The notes below the pieces were generated by a model. The model did no database searches and was not told the origin of the DNA. It saw nothing but the letters and a program-made list of their open reading frames with translations. Below, piece by piece: positions 55,756 through 64,000 of a stretch of DNA of 64,000 bases. The DNA is from Flavobacterium frigidarium DSM 17623 (GTDB taxonomy: Bacteria > Bacteroidota > Bacteroidia > Flavobacteriales > Flavobacteriaceae): positions 414,990 through 478,989 of the forward strand of contig NZ_AUDO01000001.1 of NCBI RefSeq assembly GCF_000425505.1, given 5' to 3'. A program made the position numbers and the translations under genes. Numbering within the stretch: the first letter of the stretch is position 1; every line of letters begins with the position of its first letter.

Positions 55756-56754
55756 TTATAGTTTGTGAGGTAAAAATGGATAGTTCTCTTGTTCGTATAC
55801 TACGTCATAAAGTTGTTGTATTGGAGGATATTCTGATTCTTCAGCAAAATCAACACATTCTTGAACCAAACTTTTAACTCTTTGATCTATTACATCGATT
55901 TCCTCGTCTGTAGCGTATTTTTGATCTTTGATAACATCCAGTACCTGAGTAATAGGATCTATTTTTTTATATTCTTCTACTTCTTCTTTCGAACGATATA
56001 ATTGTGCATCAGACATAGAGTGACCTCTATATCTATATGTTTTCATCTCTAAGAAGGTAGGTCCATCTCCACGACGTGCTCTTTCAATTGCTTCAGTCAT
56101 TGCTTCAGCAACTTTTACTGGATTCATACCGTCAACAGGTCCACATGGCATTTCATACCCTAAACCTAATTTCCAGATATCAGTATGATTTGCTGTTCTT
56201 TCTACAGAAGTCCCCATGGCATAACCATTGTTCTCAACAATAAAAACTACAGGAAGTTTCCACAACATTGCCATATTGAAAGCTTCATGCAAAGAACCTT
56301 GTCTTGCAGCACCATCACCAAAATAAGTCATTGTTACACCACCAGTTTCAAAATATTTATCAGCAAAAGCCAATCCAGCTCCTACAGGTATTTGACCACC
56401 TACGATTCCGTGTCCACCATAAAAACGGTGTTCTTTTGAGAAAATATGCATTGAACCACCCATACCTTTTGAAGTACCGGTCACTTTACCTAACAATTCG
56501 GCCATTACTCTTTTAGGATCAACACCCATACCTATTGGCTGAACGTGATTTCTATAAGCAGTAATCATTTTATCCTTAGTTAGATCCATCGCGTGTAATG
56601 CACCCGCAAGAACTGCTTCCTGTCCATTATACAAGTGTAGAAATCCTCTAACTTTTTGTTGAATATATAACGCAGCAAGTTTGTCCTCAAACTTTCTCCA
56701 AAGTAGCATATCCTCATACCACTTTAAATAAACCTCTTTTGTAACTTCTTTCAT
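55756..56754 (-). CDS. pdhA: Pyruvate dehydrogenase E1 alpha subunit
   Basis: 332 residues. The thiamine-diphosphate motif 'YFGDGAARQGSLHEAFNMAMLWKLP' region (GDG...NN, ending 'VVFIVENNGYAMGT') is intact, and 'YRYRGHSMSDAQLYR' with the phosphorylation-loop-like Ser is present. With E1-beta it decarboxylates pyruvate and charges the lipoyl domains of PdhC. pdhB is not adjacent. Confidence 0.97.
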   Translation of the reverse strand: MKEVTKEVYLKWYEDMLLWRKFEDKLAALYIQQKVRGFLHLYNGQEAVLAGALHAMDLTKDKMITAYRNHVQPIGMGVDPKRVMAELLGKVTGTSKGMGGSMHIFSKEHRFYGGHGIVGGQIPVGAGLAFADKYFETGGVTMTYFGDGAARQGSLHEAFNMAMLWKLPVVFIVENNGYAMGTSVERTANHTDIWKLGLGYEMPCGPVDGMNPVKVAEAMTEAIERARRGDGPTFLEMKTYRYRGHSMSDAQLYRSKEEVEEYKKIDPITQVLDVIKDQKYATDEEIDVIDQRVKSLVQECVDFAEESEYPPIQQLYDVVYEQENYPFLPHKL

Positions 56755-56840
56755 CTCAGTTGTTCTTTTTGCTAAAGTTTTTTTTATTGTTTAATCAATT
56801 ACTTCCGCAAAATAGTTTCCTCCAACAAGTTTGCGAAACG

Positions 56841-56848
56841 CAAAAATA
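56841..56848 (-). promoter_or_regulatory. -7 box for pdhA-pdhC
   Basis: On the minus strand TATTTTTG lies about 87 bases before the pdhA ATG, in the gap after cdd. No good TTG -33 partner. Confidence 0.45.
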
Positions 56849-56897
56849 AGACATTCAAACTTAGAAGTAAAATTTAAAAGCTAATTTTCTGTTATTT

Positions 56898-57380
56898 TTA
56901 TAAGAACTTTTTATCAAACATGAATGGAAGCAAATTTTTAAGTGAATCCGACTTATAAACCGCTCCTTCCTCACCCATAAAATAAATTTCTATAGGCGTT
57001 TCTTGTCGTATTTCATATTCAGCTATAGATTGCCTGCATGAGCCACAAGGAGGAATAGGACTCGTTGTTTTATTGGTATCCGATGCAGCTGTAATAGCCA
57101 TTTTTAAAATTTTGGCATTTGGGTAAACAGCACCAGCTTGAAAAATGGCTACACGCTCTGCACATAGCCCTGAAGGATACGCAGCATTCTCCTGATTAGA
57201 GCCTAAGATCACTTTACCATTATCTAATAATAGCGCTGCACCTACTCTAAATTGAGAATAAGGAGCATATGCGTTTTTGCGAACAACAACTGCTTCACGC
57301 ATTAATTCTTGAATATCATTTGACAATTCAGTTACTGAATCGTAAGATAAAAATTGTGTGGTAATCGCTATTTGTTTCAT
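56898..57380 (-). CDS. cdd: Cytidine deaminase
   Basis: 160 residues from the ATG at 57380 (MKQIAITTQFLSYD). A TTG at 57404 lies inside the porV terminator and is rejected. The zinc site is 'LCAERVAIFQAGA' (Cys and catalytic Glu) and 'IPPCGSCRQSIAEYE' (two Cys), typical of homotetrameric cytidine deaminases. It converts cytidine/deoxycytidine to uridine forms. Downstream of porV in the same direction but separated by its terminator. Confidence 0.93.
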   Translation of the reverse strand: MKQIAITTQFLSYDSVTELSNDIQELMREAVVVRKNAYAPYSQFRVGAALLLDNGKVILGSNQENAAYPSGLCAERVAIFQAGAVYPNAKILKMAITAASDTNKTTSPIPPCGSCRQSIAEYEIRQETPIEIYFMGEEGAVYKSDSLKNLLPFMFDKKFL

Positions 57381-57391
57381 TTGTATAAGGG

Positions 57392-57429
57392 AAAAAAAAT
57401 CCAAATCTCAAGAAATTGAAATTTGGATT
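57392..57429 (-). terminator. Terminator after porV
   Basis: Stem AATCCAAAT / ATTTGGATT. The minus strand has a run of eight T after it. It overlaps the region just in front of cdd. Confidence 0.85.
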
Positions 57430-57454
57430 ATTGAATTATTATTAATATTTGTTT

Positions 57455-58624
57455 CTAAAAAACAGTGTACTTGTCACCAAAATTAAAAGTTAGTGAAAAA
57501 CGAAGCGTGTTTTCTAATGGGTTTTTTATTGCCGAAGTCGAGAATAAATAAGACACATCTACTTTAACAACATCGTACTTAAATCCTGTACCTAGCGAAA
57601 AATACTTACGTGCACCCTTAAGTTGGTTTTCATTAAAATATCCTAATCTAAAAGCAAATGCATCTCTATAAGTGTACTCTGCTCCCACTGAATAAGTAAT
57701 CTCCTTAAGTTCCTCGCTAAAACCGTCAGGTGCATCACCAAAAGATTTGAAAATACCAGGAACCCAGCCTATATCTCTATAATTATCATTATTTTTAGCT
57801 CGCTCACTACTTGTAATTTCGCCGTCGCCATCTAAATCTGGATTTTGAGGCGTAGGCACTAGCAATTTATTTAATTCTAAATTTAAAGACACATTATTAT
57901 CAGTATCTAAAATAAATGTAAAACCACTACCTAATTTTAGATTCGCTGGTAAGTACGCTACATTTACTACATCATTGTCGTAATTAATTTTTGGTCCTAT
58001 ATTTTGCAAATTAAAACCCGCTCTCCACCTTCCATTAAAATTATTATAAGCAATTTCATCAGATCTATAGAAACCAGCTATATCCACTGCAAAAGTACTA
58101 GCAGAACTTGCATCAACATCTGCGGAAGCTATCTTCAAATTAGAGCGAATGTAACGACCAGCAACTGCCATAGAAAATTTTTCGCTAAGCTTTAATGAAT
58201 AGGAACCATCAAGAGCAAATTCGCTTGGTGCAACAGTAACAAACGATTCTTCTGCATTTCCAGTTTGCCTCAATTCTATATCTCCAAAACCAAAAAAGCG
58301 AATACTTCCTGCGAATGCATCGCGATCACTAATCTTATTGTAATACGTTAATTGACCTAGAGAAATATCATTTGCTAAATCAGTTAAATAAGGAGTATAA
58401 CTTATTGACAATCCCTGTTTATCCTCAGCAAAAACGTATTTTGCAGGATTCCATTGTTGTGAAAAAACATCTACCGAAGTTGCAACACCTTGATCAGCCA
58501 TACCAGCAGCCCTTGCGTCTGCAGAAACGGTTAAAAAAGGAACCCCCGTTAAAATACGCATATCTTGCGCATTAATTGAGGACATTCCGACAAAGCAAGT
58601 AATTGCTACTATTGTTTTTCTCAT
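57455..58624 (-). CDS. porV: Type IX secretion outer-membrane protein PorV (LptO)
   Basis: 389 residues from ATG 58624 (MRKTIVAITCFVGMSSINAQ); upstream codons in the frame lie within the promoter. Signal peptide 1-20, then a beta-barrel resembling the FadL family. Typical PorV features are 'TVSADARAAGMADQGVATSVD' after the mature N-terminus, 'SQQWNPAKYVFAEDKQGLSISY' and the aromatic C-terminal end (TFNFGDKYTVF). PorV carries T9SS cargo proteins from the Sov channel to the attachment complex with PorU. gldJ is divergent on the other side. Confidence 0.94.
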   Translation of the reverse strand: MRKTIVAITCFVGMSSINAQDMRILTGVPFLTVSADARAAGMADQGVATSVDVFSQQWNPAKYVFAEDKQGLSISYTPYLTDLANDISLGQLTYYNKISDRDAFAGSIRFFGFGDIELRQTGNAEESFVTVAPSEFALDGSYSLKLSEKFSMAVAGRYIRSNLKIASADVDASSASTFAVDIAGFYRSDEIAYNNFNGRWRAGFNLQNIGPKINYDNDVVNVAYLPANLKLGSGFTFILDTDNNVSLNLELNKLLVPTPQNPDLDGDGEITSSERAKNNDNYRDIGWVPGIFKSFGDAPDGFSEELKEITYSVGAEYTYRDAFAFRLGYFNENQLKGARKYFSLGTGFKYDVVKVDVSYLFSTSAIKNPLENTLRFSLTFNFGDKYTVF

Positions 58625-58645
58625 AGAAGTATAACATTCATTGAA

Positions 58646-58675
58646 CAAATATAGTATTTTATTGATGTACCACAA
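58646..58675 (-). promoter_or_regulatory. Promoter of porV
   Basis: On the minus strand TTG (58673-58675), exactly 19 bases, then TATATTTG (58646-58653). Same geometry as the tRNA-Val promoter. It predicts a leader of about 16 bases and places the porV start at 58624. Confidence 0.88.
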
Positions 58676-59226
58676 GTATTAAATATTTCAAACATTAACA
58701 GTTTAAAGATATTTATTTTTAAATAATTAGATGCAAGAAAAATAAAAAAACCCTCTTAAAGTGACTTATTTCATTATAAATTTAATTTAGTTGGGCACGT
58801 TAAATTTCAACAGCTTAGAAAATAGATAAAATAGCGTAGATCTAATATATTAACTGCAAGAAATGGATAAAATTGTACAAATATGCTATAAATAGGTAAC
58901 CAAGTATTGGTCGTATATTTATAAATCATATTTCATGGCACGAATTACATGGTCTTGTAGCTAGTTGAGGAAAACTGAAAGCAGGACAAATTATTAACCA
59001 ACTTTTATAAAAATATTATTTAGCTAATATCTTCTTAATTAAATCTTAACTTTGTAGCTAAAATTAAAATAGTTAATTATAAAAATCAATAATAATTTGT
59101 ATAATTTTGCGTTTGAAATGTATAGTTACACTATAATTTTTCTTGTATACAAATTATTTAAAACGGTCTTGCAAATTAATCGTTAATTATTATATTGCAA
59201 AATCAATTTATTACCTTTAAAATATT
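58676..59226. other. Gene-free interval between porV and gldJ (usual place of porU)
   Basis: About 550 bases without an open frame of 60 residues on either strand, and without an RNA gene that I can recognise. AT-rich. Two TAnnTTTG matches (59047-59054 TAACTTTG and 59102-59109 TAATTTTG) may start the gldJ message with a 120-180 base leader. No translated PorU-like segment is visible. Confidence 0.7.
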
Positions 59227-60903
59227 ATGAAAGTAAACAAATTCATGACTTTAAGACTAGTAGTGGCAGTGATCTTAATACTTGGCGCTAGTAGCTGTAG
59301 TAAAAAATCTAGCTCAAGTAATACATCTAGAGCTACTGGTTGGGATGTCGATGGTAAAAAAGCATCTGTAAAGCAGCAGACAGGACCAGGATTAATTTTT
59401 GTTGAAGGTGGAACTTTCACAATGGGAAAAGTGCAAGATGATGTAATGCATGATTGGAATAACACACCAACACAGCAGCATGTTCAATCTTTCTACATGG
59501 ATGAAACAGAAGTTACAAATGCTATGTATTTAGAGTACCTTGACTGGTTAAAGAAAGTATTTCCTCCTAGTGAAGAAAAATATAAATATATTTATTCAGG
59601 TGCATCTCCAGATACATTAGTTTGGAGAAACAGACTAGGGTATAATGAAACAATGACTAATAATTACTTAAGACATCCGTCTTATTCTAATTATCCTGTC
59701 GTAGGTGTGAATTGGATTCAAGCAAATGAATTTAGTAAATGGAGAACAGACCGTGTGAATGAAGCCGCCTTAGAAAAAAATGGTTACTTAAAAAAAGGAG
59801 CTAAAACAAATGATGTTTCTGCTGAAAGCTCTTTCAGCACCGAAACATACTTAATCGCTCCAATTTTAACCTATGGAGGTGATGAAAATTTAGTTCTAAA
59901 AAAAGGGACAAATAAAAAAGGAAATAAAGTGGACGCTAATGGAAATGCTATAGCACAATCTAATGTTTATGCCGAAAGATCTTCAGGAATAGTTTTACCT
60001 GAATATAGATTACCTACAGAGGCAGAATGGGAATATGCAGCTGCAGCGGATGCGGGACAAAGAGAATACAATATTTACAAAGGTCAAAAAAAATACCCTT
60101 GGTCTGGAGGCAACACTCGTTCTAGTAAAAGACAAAGCAAAGGAGACCAGTTAGCAAACTTTAAGCAAGGTAATGGTGACTACGGTGGAATTGCAGGTTG
60201 GTCAGATGATGGTGCTGATATTACAAACGAAGTTAAAAAATACCCAGCAAATGACTTTGGATTATATGATATGGCCGGTAACGTTGCTGAATGGGTTGCT
60301 GATGTATACAGACCTATCATTGACAACGAGGCAAACGACTTTAACTACTATAGAGGAAACCGCTACGCCAAAAACAAAATTGGTAAAGATGGCAAAGTAG
60401 AAATTGTTACTATCGAAACAATGAAAATGGATACTTTAAGTAATGGAAAAATAATTGTTAAAACATTACCTGGAGAAATAGCTCAAGTGCCAATCGACAT
60501 CAATGATACTTACTTAAGACAAAATTTTGATAAAAGTAATAATATTAATTACAGAGATGGAGACAGACAGTCATCAAGAAACTATTACATGAATGGTTCA
60601 GAATCTAATTCAGATATAGAATCAGATACTAGAAAAATGTACAATTCCCCAAACCATAATGTAACTACTGATAGCTTAGGTCAAATCGTAAGACAATACG
60701 ATAGATCAAATGCAAGAACAACTTTGATAAACGACAATGTGAGAGTTTACAAAGGGGGTTCATGGAGAGATAGGGCATATTGGTTAGATCCAGCTCAGAG
60801 AAGATATTTTCCTCAAGATATGGCAACAGACTATATTGGATTTAGATGTGCTATGTCGAGCGTAGGACCAAAATCTAAAAAGAAAAAATCAGCAAGAAAT
60901 TAA
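59227..60903 (+). CDS. gldJ: Gliding motility lipoprotein GldJ
   Basis: 558 residues. Lipoprotein signal with Cys at residue 24 (LGASSC). The body is a formylglycine-generating-enzyme (SUMF1) fold: 'FVEGGTFTMGKVQDDVMHDW', 'YMDETEVTNAMYLEYL', 'YRLPTEAEWEYAAAADAG', 'YDMAGNVAEWVADVY' and 'YKGGSWRDRAYWLDPAQR'. The active-site Cys pair of true FGEs is absent. GldJ is required for gliding and type IX secretion, and its proper C-terminus stabilises GldK. murF follows 64 bases later behind a hairpin. Confidence 0.95.
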   Translation: MKVNKFMTLRLVVAVILILGASSCSKKSSSSNTSRATGWDVDGKKASVKQQTGPGLIFVEGGTFTMGKVQDDVMHDWNNTPTQQHVQSFYMDETEVTNAMYLEYLDWLKKVFPPSEEKYKYIYSGASPDTLVWRNRLGYNETMTNNYLRHPSYSNYPVVGVNWIQANEFSKWRTDRVNEAALEKNGYLKKGAKTNDVSAESSFSTETYLIAPILTYGGDENLVLKKGTNKKGNKVDANGNAIAQSNVYAERSSGIVLPEYRLPTEAEWEYAAAADAGQREYNIYKGQKKYPWSGGNTRSSKRQSKGDQLANFKQGNGDYGGIAGWSDDGADITNEVKKYPANDFGLYDMAGNVAEWVADVYRPIIDNEANDFNYYRGNRYAKNKIGKDGKVEIVTIETMKMDTLSNGKIIVKTLPGEIAQVPIDINDTYLRQNFDKSNNINYRDGDRQSSRNYYMNGSESNSDIESDTRKMYNSPNHNVTTDSLGQIVRQYDRSNARTTLINDNVRVYKGGSWRDRAYWLDPAQRRYFPQDMATDYIGFRCAMSSVGPKSKKKKSARN

Positions 60904-60923
60904 TTGCTACTTTAAATCACATC

Positions 60924-60950
60924 AAAAGCCCTTTTATTAGGGCTTTTATT
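60924..60950 (+). terminator. Hairpin between gldJ and murF
   Basis: Stem AAAAGCCC / GGGCTTTT with an 8-base loop and a short T run. Confidence 0.8.
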
Positions 60951-60967
60951 TTATAAACTCTTTTACA

Positions 60968-62251
60968 ATGAATATTAAAGAAATTCACAGCCTATTTCTA
61001 CAATGTGATTCCATTTCGACAGACACTAGAAAAATTGAACCAAACAGTATTTTTATAGCCTTAAAAGGGGATAATTTTGATGCCAACAACTTTACTGAAC
61101 AAGCAATAGCCTTGGGAGCAAAATACGTGCTAATTGATGATCAATCATATAACATAAGTCCACAAACAATCTTAGTAAAAAACTGTCTTGAAACGCTTCA
61201 AGAATTAGCCAAGTATCATAGAGACTATTTAAAAATACCTATAATTGCTCTAACTGGAAGCAATGGAAAAACAACTACCAAGGAATTAATTAATGTCGTA
61301 TTATCACAAAAATTCAATACTAAGGCAACTGTGGGTAATTTAAACAACCATATTGGAGTACCTCTCACCTTACTTTCTTTTAATGAAACAACCGAAATAG
61401 GTATTGTCGAAATGGGAGCTAACCATAAAAAAGAGATTGAATTTCTATGCAGCTTAGCTACTCCAGATTATGGATATATAACCAACTTTGGAAAAGCTCA
61501 TCTAGAAGGTTTTGGTGGCATCGAAGGCGTGATTCAAGGGAAAAGTGAAATGTACAATTACTTACAAGCTAATAATAAATTAGCATTTATCAATTTAGAC
61601 GACAAGATACAAGTTGAACGCACTAAGAATATTCGTAATTATAGTTATGGCGTAAATAACTTAAAAGCAGATATAAATATTAATGCTATAGCTGCAGATC
61701 CTTTAGTTACTGTATCTGCACTAGACAAAACTATTTCGAGCAATCTAATTGGTCTTTATAACGCAACCAACATAAATGCAGCAATAACCATTGGTACTTA
61801 TTTTGATGTAAGTAGTAATCAGATCAAAATTGCACTAGAAAATTATACTCCAGCTAATAATCGATCGCAATTATTAAACAAAGAGTCTAATAAAATTATT
61901 CTAGATGCCTACAATGCTAACCCGAGCAGTATGGCAGTTGCAATAACAAATTTTGCACAATTAGAAGATAAAAATAAAATCATGATTCTAGGCGATATGT
62001 TTGAACTTGGAGAAGAGAGTCAAATAGAGCACCAATTGATAGTTCAAAAAGCACAAGAAGCTACTGATATAAAATGTCATTTTATTGGGTCATTGTTTTA
62101 TAAATGTCGTCAATCTTCCTTATTACTTCATTATCACGAAACGTTCGAAGATTTCGAAAATTATTTTAAGGAAACTAAAATCACGGACAGTACTTTGCTG
62201 ATTAAAGGCTCAAGAGGAATGAAATTAGAACGCGTTTTAAATATTCTGTAA
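60968..62251 (+). CDS. murF: UDP-N-acetylmuramoyl-tripeptide--D-alanyl-D-alanine ligase
   Basis: 427 residues. The N-terminal UDP-binding domain includes 'SIFIALKGDNFDANNF'. The ATP loop is 'LTGSNGKTTTKEL' (about 94-106), and 'TVGNLNNHIGVPLTLLS' and 'GIVEMGANHKKEIEFL' are MurF features, as is 'DAYNANPSSMAVAI' in the C-terminal domain. It adds D-Ala-D-Ala to UDP-MurNAc-tripeptide. The gldJ-murF order is known from other flavobacteria. Confidence 0.97.
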   Translation: MNIKEIHSLFLQCDSISTDTRKIEPNSIFIALKGDNFDANNFTEQAIALGAKYVLIDDQSYNISPQTILVKNCLETLQELAKYHRDYLKIPIIALTGSNGKTTTKELINVVLSQKFNTKATVGNLNNHIGVPLTLLSFNETTEIGIVEMGANHKKEIEFLCSLATPDYGYITNFGKAHLEGFGGIEGVIQGKSEMYNYLQANNKLAFINLDDKIQVERTKNIRNYSYGVNNLKADININAIAADPLVTVSALDKTISSNLIGLYNATNINAAITIGTYFDVSSNQIKIALENYTPANNRSQLLNKESNKIILDAYNANPSSMAVAITNFAQLEDKNKIMILGDMFELGEESQIEHQLIVQKAQEATDIKCHFIGSLFYKCRQSSLLLHYHETFEDFENYFKETKITDSTLLIKGSRGMKLERVLNIL

Positions 62252-62288
62252 ACGCATACTATATTAATATTTTTTTAGCCAATACAAC

Positions 62289-62320
62289 ATCCTCTTACTA
62301 TTTAATCGTAAGGGGATTTT
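62289..62320 (+). terminator. Terminator after murF
   Basis: Stem ATCCTCTTAC / GTAAGGGGAT (one T-G wobble) with a 9-base loop and a T run, 37 bases after the murF stop. Confidence 0.8.
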
Positions 62321-63618
62321 AATTTTGAGAACATACTTGAAACGAAAACTAGGCGATGCAGTTTCAGAATGCTAAATAACAAATAAAAGGACAAAAATTA
62401 AATTTCTAATAGCATCTATATTTTTTATTAAGGTTCATTAATAGACACTAGATGCAGATTATGCTATTAACAAGACCTCCATACAGTTTCATTAAGATTT
62501 AATAATTTTCCAAAACCCGGATCATAAACCTTTCAATACGTACATATTATTCAGATTAAGCAAATGTCCTCTATACTATTCTGAGATTACATGTATAATA
62601 AAATAGTCCACTATATATTTTTCGCAACTTCTATATTATCAATCTTCTTCTTTAAATAGCTAATTTTTAATTAAACCCTTATAGCACAAAAAAAACATAC
62701 ATTTAGCTGTATATAAATTAAAGTCTTTTAAGATGATTATTTCTATATATTAATATCGATATTCACTTTATTGCGAAATAAGAGAAGATAATATAGAAAT
62801 ACACTTTAACCTAATATAATCTCAAAACCTTCAAGATTTGTCCTTCATAATTCTGCAATATTTAAAATACAGGATTCTATTGTTAATGAAGTTGCTCTAT
62901 TTAAGGAGGATTTTATAGCAATATAACCAGTAAAAAAAAATTAAACACAGTTAATTCTATGAAGCTGACAACTCACAATTGTTTGCTAGGTGCAATATGA
63001 ATAACCAGTCCTACTTTTGTTCAAGAGCGAACTTTAGAAACTTTATAGGAAATAAAGACTAACTACCAATATTAATTTAAGTACAATAAAAATTAGTTAA
63101 TACCAATTTCCACATACAAAAAGATAATATGCTATTCATAACTTTAATTTAATGATAAAAACAAGTACTATTATCATTATCCTGAAATTACTATATGTAT
63201 GATAAGCCCTGCGGACGAAGAGCTGATAGCTAATAAAAAAACTCACTTTAAAATGTTCTCACGTAACAAAATCGACCTAGTTAACAATATTAAATGAAGA
63301 GGTATAATGATACTAATGACAATGAAAATTTAGTAAAGCGAAAATCACCGCAATGTTATAGAAATCTAGAAAATCCAGGATTTTAAAGCCTTGCTATCGA
63401 TTCCATTTCGATGGTAATCTAATTATTAAACAGTGTTAAAAATCTATAATGATTAGGCATAAATGAATCCATATTCTGCGACCCATTAAGTTGTACCATT
63501 CTAAAACAATAATCTTCCACTTAAATGGATCATCCAACCTTTTTACTTAATAACCAACTGTTGCGATTGATCCTAATTCTTCTAGTTCCACAGGTTTTAG
63601 GATTGATCCTATTTTTGT
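62321..63618. other. Gene-free AT-rich stretch before the rRNA operon end
   Basis: About 1.3 kb without an open frame of 60 residues on either strand. It contains an 11-base direct repeat GATTGATCCTA (63565-63575 and 63601-63611) and a patch AGCCCTGCGG...GATAGC near 63206-63230 that faintly recalls the dispersed repeat family. I see no tRNA or ncRNA. It may be relic sequence. Confidence 0.65.
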
Positions 63619-63720
63619 GGGCATGCCGCTACTTCCACTACGTTACTGCAGCGTAGGGCTATTCGCTACAATCTTTTATTACGCTGAGCTCCACAAAAGG
63701 ATTTTCACTACTGTCCCCAT
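63619..63720 (+). repeat. Intergenic structured repeat, copy C
   Basis: GGGCATGCC start, a 5-bp CTACG / CGTAG stem (63638-63655), GGGCTATTCG (63656-63665), AATCTTTT (63670-63677), then AAAAGGATTTT (63695-63705) and CTGTCCCC. The helix 2 base is conserved with its one-base bulge, but the apical part differs from copies A and B. It lies 107 bases before the 5S terminator. Confidence 0.85.
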
Positions 63721-63827
63721 GCAGTAAAAACCTATTGACTACGCAGAAAGATTTTAAAATTCTATAACACAGTTTTAAATGATGAACTTTACAGATAATC
63801 TACTGTTTATCAGTACTTTTTGGGCAT

Positions 63828-63859
63828 AAAAAAACCCTTATCCGATTAGGATAAGGGTT
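63828..63859 (-). terminator. Terminator of the rRNA operon
   Basis: Perfect 11-bp stem AACCCTTATCC / GGATAAGGGTT with a 5-base loop. On the minus strand it is followed by a T run and lies 9 bases past the 5S 3' end. Confidence 0.95.
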
Positions 63860-63868
63860 CTTTAAAGA

Positions 63869-63975
63869 AAGGCGACGACATACTCTCCCACATAACTGCA
63901 GTACCATCTGCGCAGGCGGGCTTAACTACTCTGTTCGGGATGGGAAGAGGTGAGCCCCGCCGCAATAACCACCTT
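63869..63975 (-). rRNA. rrf: 5S ribosomal RNA
   Basis: About 107 bases on the minus strand. The conserved core 'CCCATCCCGAACAG' and 'AGTTAAGCCC' of 5S loops B and C and the 'GGGAGAGTA' segment are visible. Helix I pairs AAGGTGGT at the 5' end with GTCGCCTT at the 3' end, allowing G-U pairs. A terminator follows at once. 23S and 16S should lie beyond base 64000. Ends are accurate to a few bases. Confidence 0.96.
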
Positions 63976-64000
63976 AAGATTATTGTTTAAGGAGTTTAAG

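Noticed and set aside
55180..55761. 193-residue open frame on the + strand opposite pdhC
   Set aside because: It is the mirror of the repetitive lipoyl domains and linker; composition is Ser-rich and repeated, and the pdhC frame is certain.
63565..63611. Direct repeat GATTGATCCTA as an IS target duplication
   Set aside because: The 25 bases between the copies are far too short for an insertion sequence and contain no terminal inverted repeats.
1..64000. CRISPR arrays, phage or toxin-antitoxin systems
   Set aside because: No regularly spaced repeats, cas, integrase, transposase or paired small toxin-antitoxin frames were found.

Overview
This 64 kb window is a piece of a Bacteroidota chromosome, almost certainly family Flavobacteriaceae and Flavobacterium-like. 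The evidence is the low GC content, two SusC/SusD pairs, TAnnTTTG-type promoter boxes (two of them with a TTG 19 bases upstream), very weak Shine-Dalgarno signals, and a gliding/type IX secretion block (porV, gldJ followed by murF). The gene set is mostly housekeeping. I see no prophage, IS transposase, CRISPR array, restriction system or recognisable defence island.

Layout. 1-8.8 kb: the end of one SusC gene with its SusD, then rlmB, an empty 0.9 kb spacer, and a complete second SusC/SusD pair. 8.9-18.4 kb: a rhomboid protease facing rarA, then a leftward run (TPR protein, mpl, GNAT, radC, yjjG-type HAD phosphatase, secreted hypothetical), then rightward a glycosyltransferase, an Mpo1-like membrane protein and a BON-LysM protein. 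18.6-25.1 kb: a 2167-residue alpha-2-macroglobulin-like protein that carries a SusC-type regulatory plus plug module. 25.2-31.2 kb: leftward hpt-adk-CNNM transporter-obg; rightward a helical hypothetical, purK and purE. 31.4-46.7 kb: an M3 peptidase, a UbiA-like membrane protein, gcvP, a FabH-like synthase, a methyltransferase, a GT2, mlaE-mlaF type ABC genes, a SprT-like protein, an SDR, an acyl-CoA dehydrogenase and anmK. 46.8-52.4 kb: an amino-acid dehydrogenase, exbB-exbD-tonB, folC, tRNA-Val and miaE. 52.7-62.3 kb: a GT4-like glycosyltransferase, pdhC-pdhA, cdd, porV, gldJ and murF. 62.3-64 kb: a gene-free stretch, then a leftward 5S rRNA that is the end of an rRNA operon lying beyond the window.

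How the genes work together. The SusCD importers use proton-motive energy delivered by ExbB-ExbD-TonB. PorV and GldJ belong to type IX secretion and gliding. Mpl, AnmK and MurF cover muropeptide recycling and peptidoglycan precursor synthesis. PurK and PurE make consecutive steps of purine synthesis, and Hpt with Adk provides salvage and nucleotide balance. PdhA with PdhC forms part of pyruvate dehydrogenase.

The two most unusual signals are these. First, a family of about 85-115 bp structured intergenic repeats occurs four times (17214, 52462, 63619 and, inverted, 9757). All four share a helix with the same one-base bulge while the apical sequences differ, which points to a maintained RNA or DNA fold. 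Second, the macroglobulin-like protein has a TonB-plug-like module immediately before its A2M domain, where a bait region would be expected, and it has Ser in place of the thioester Cys. In addition, porU, which I recall lying between porV and gldJ in F. johnsoniae, is absent from that interval here.
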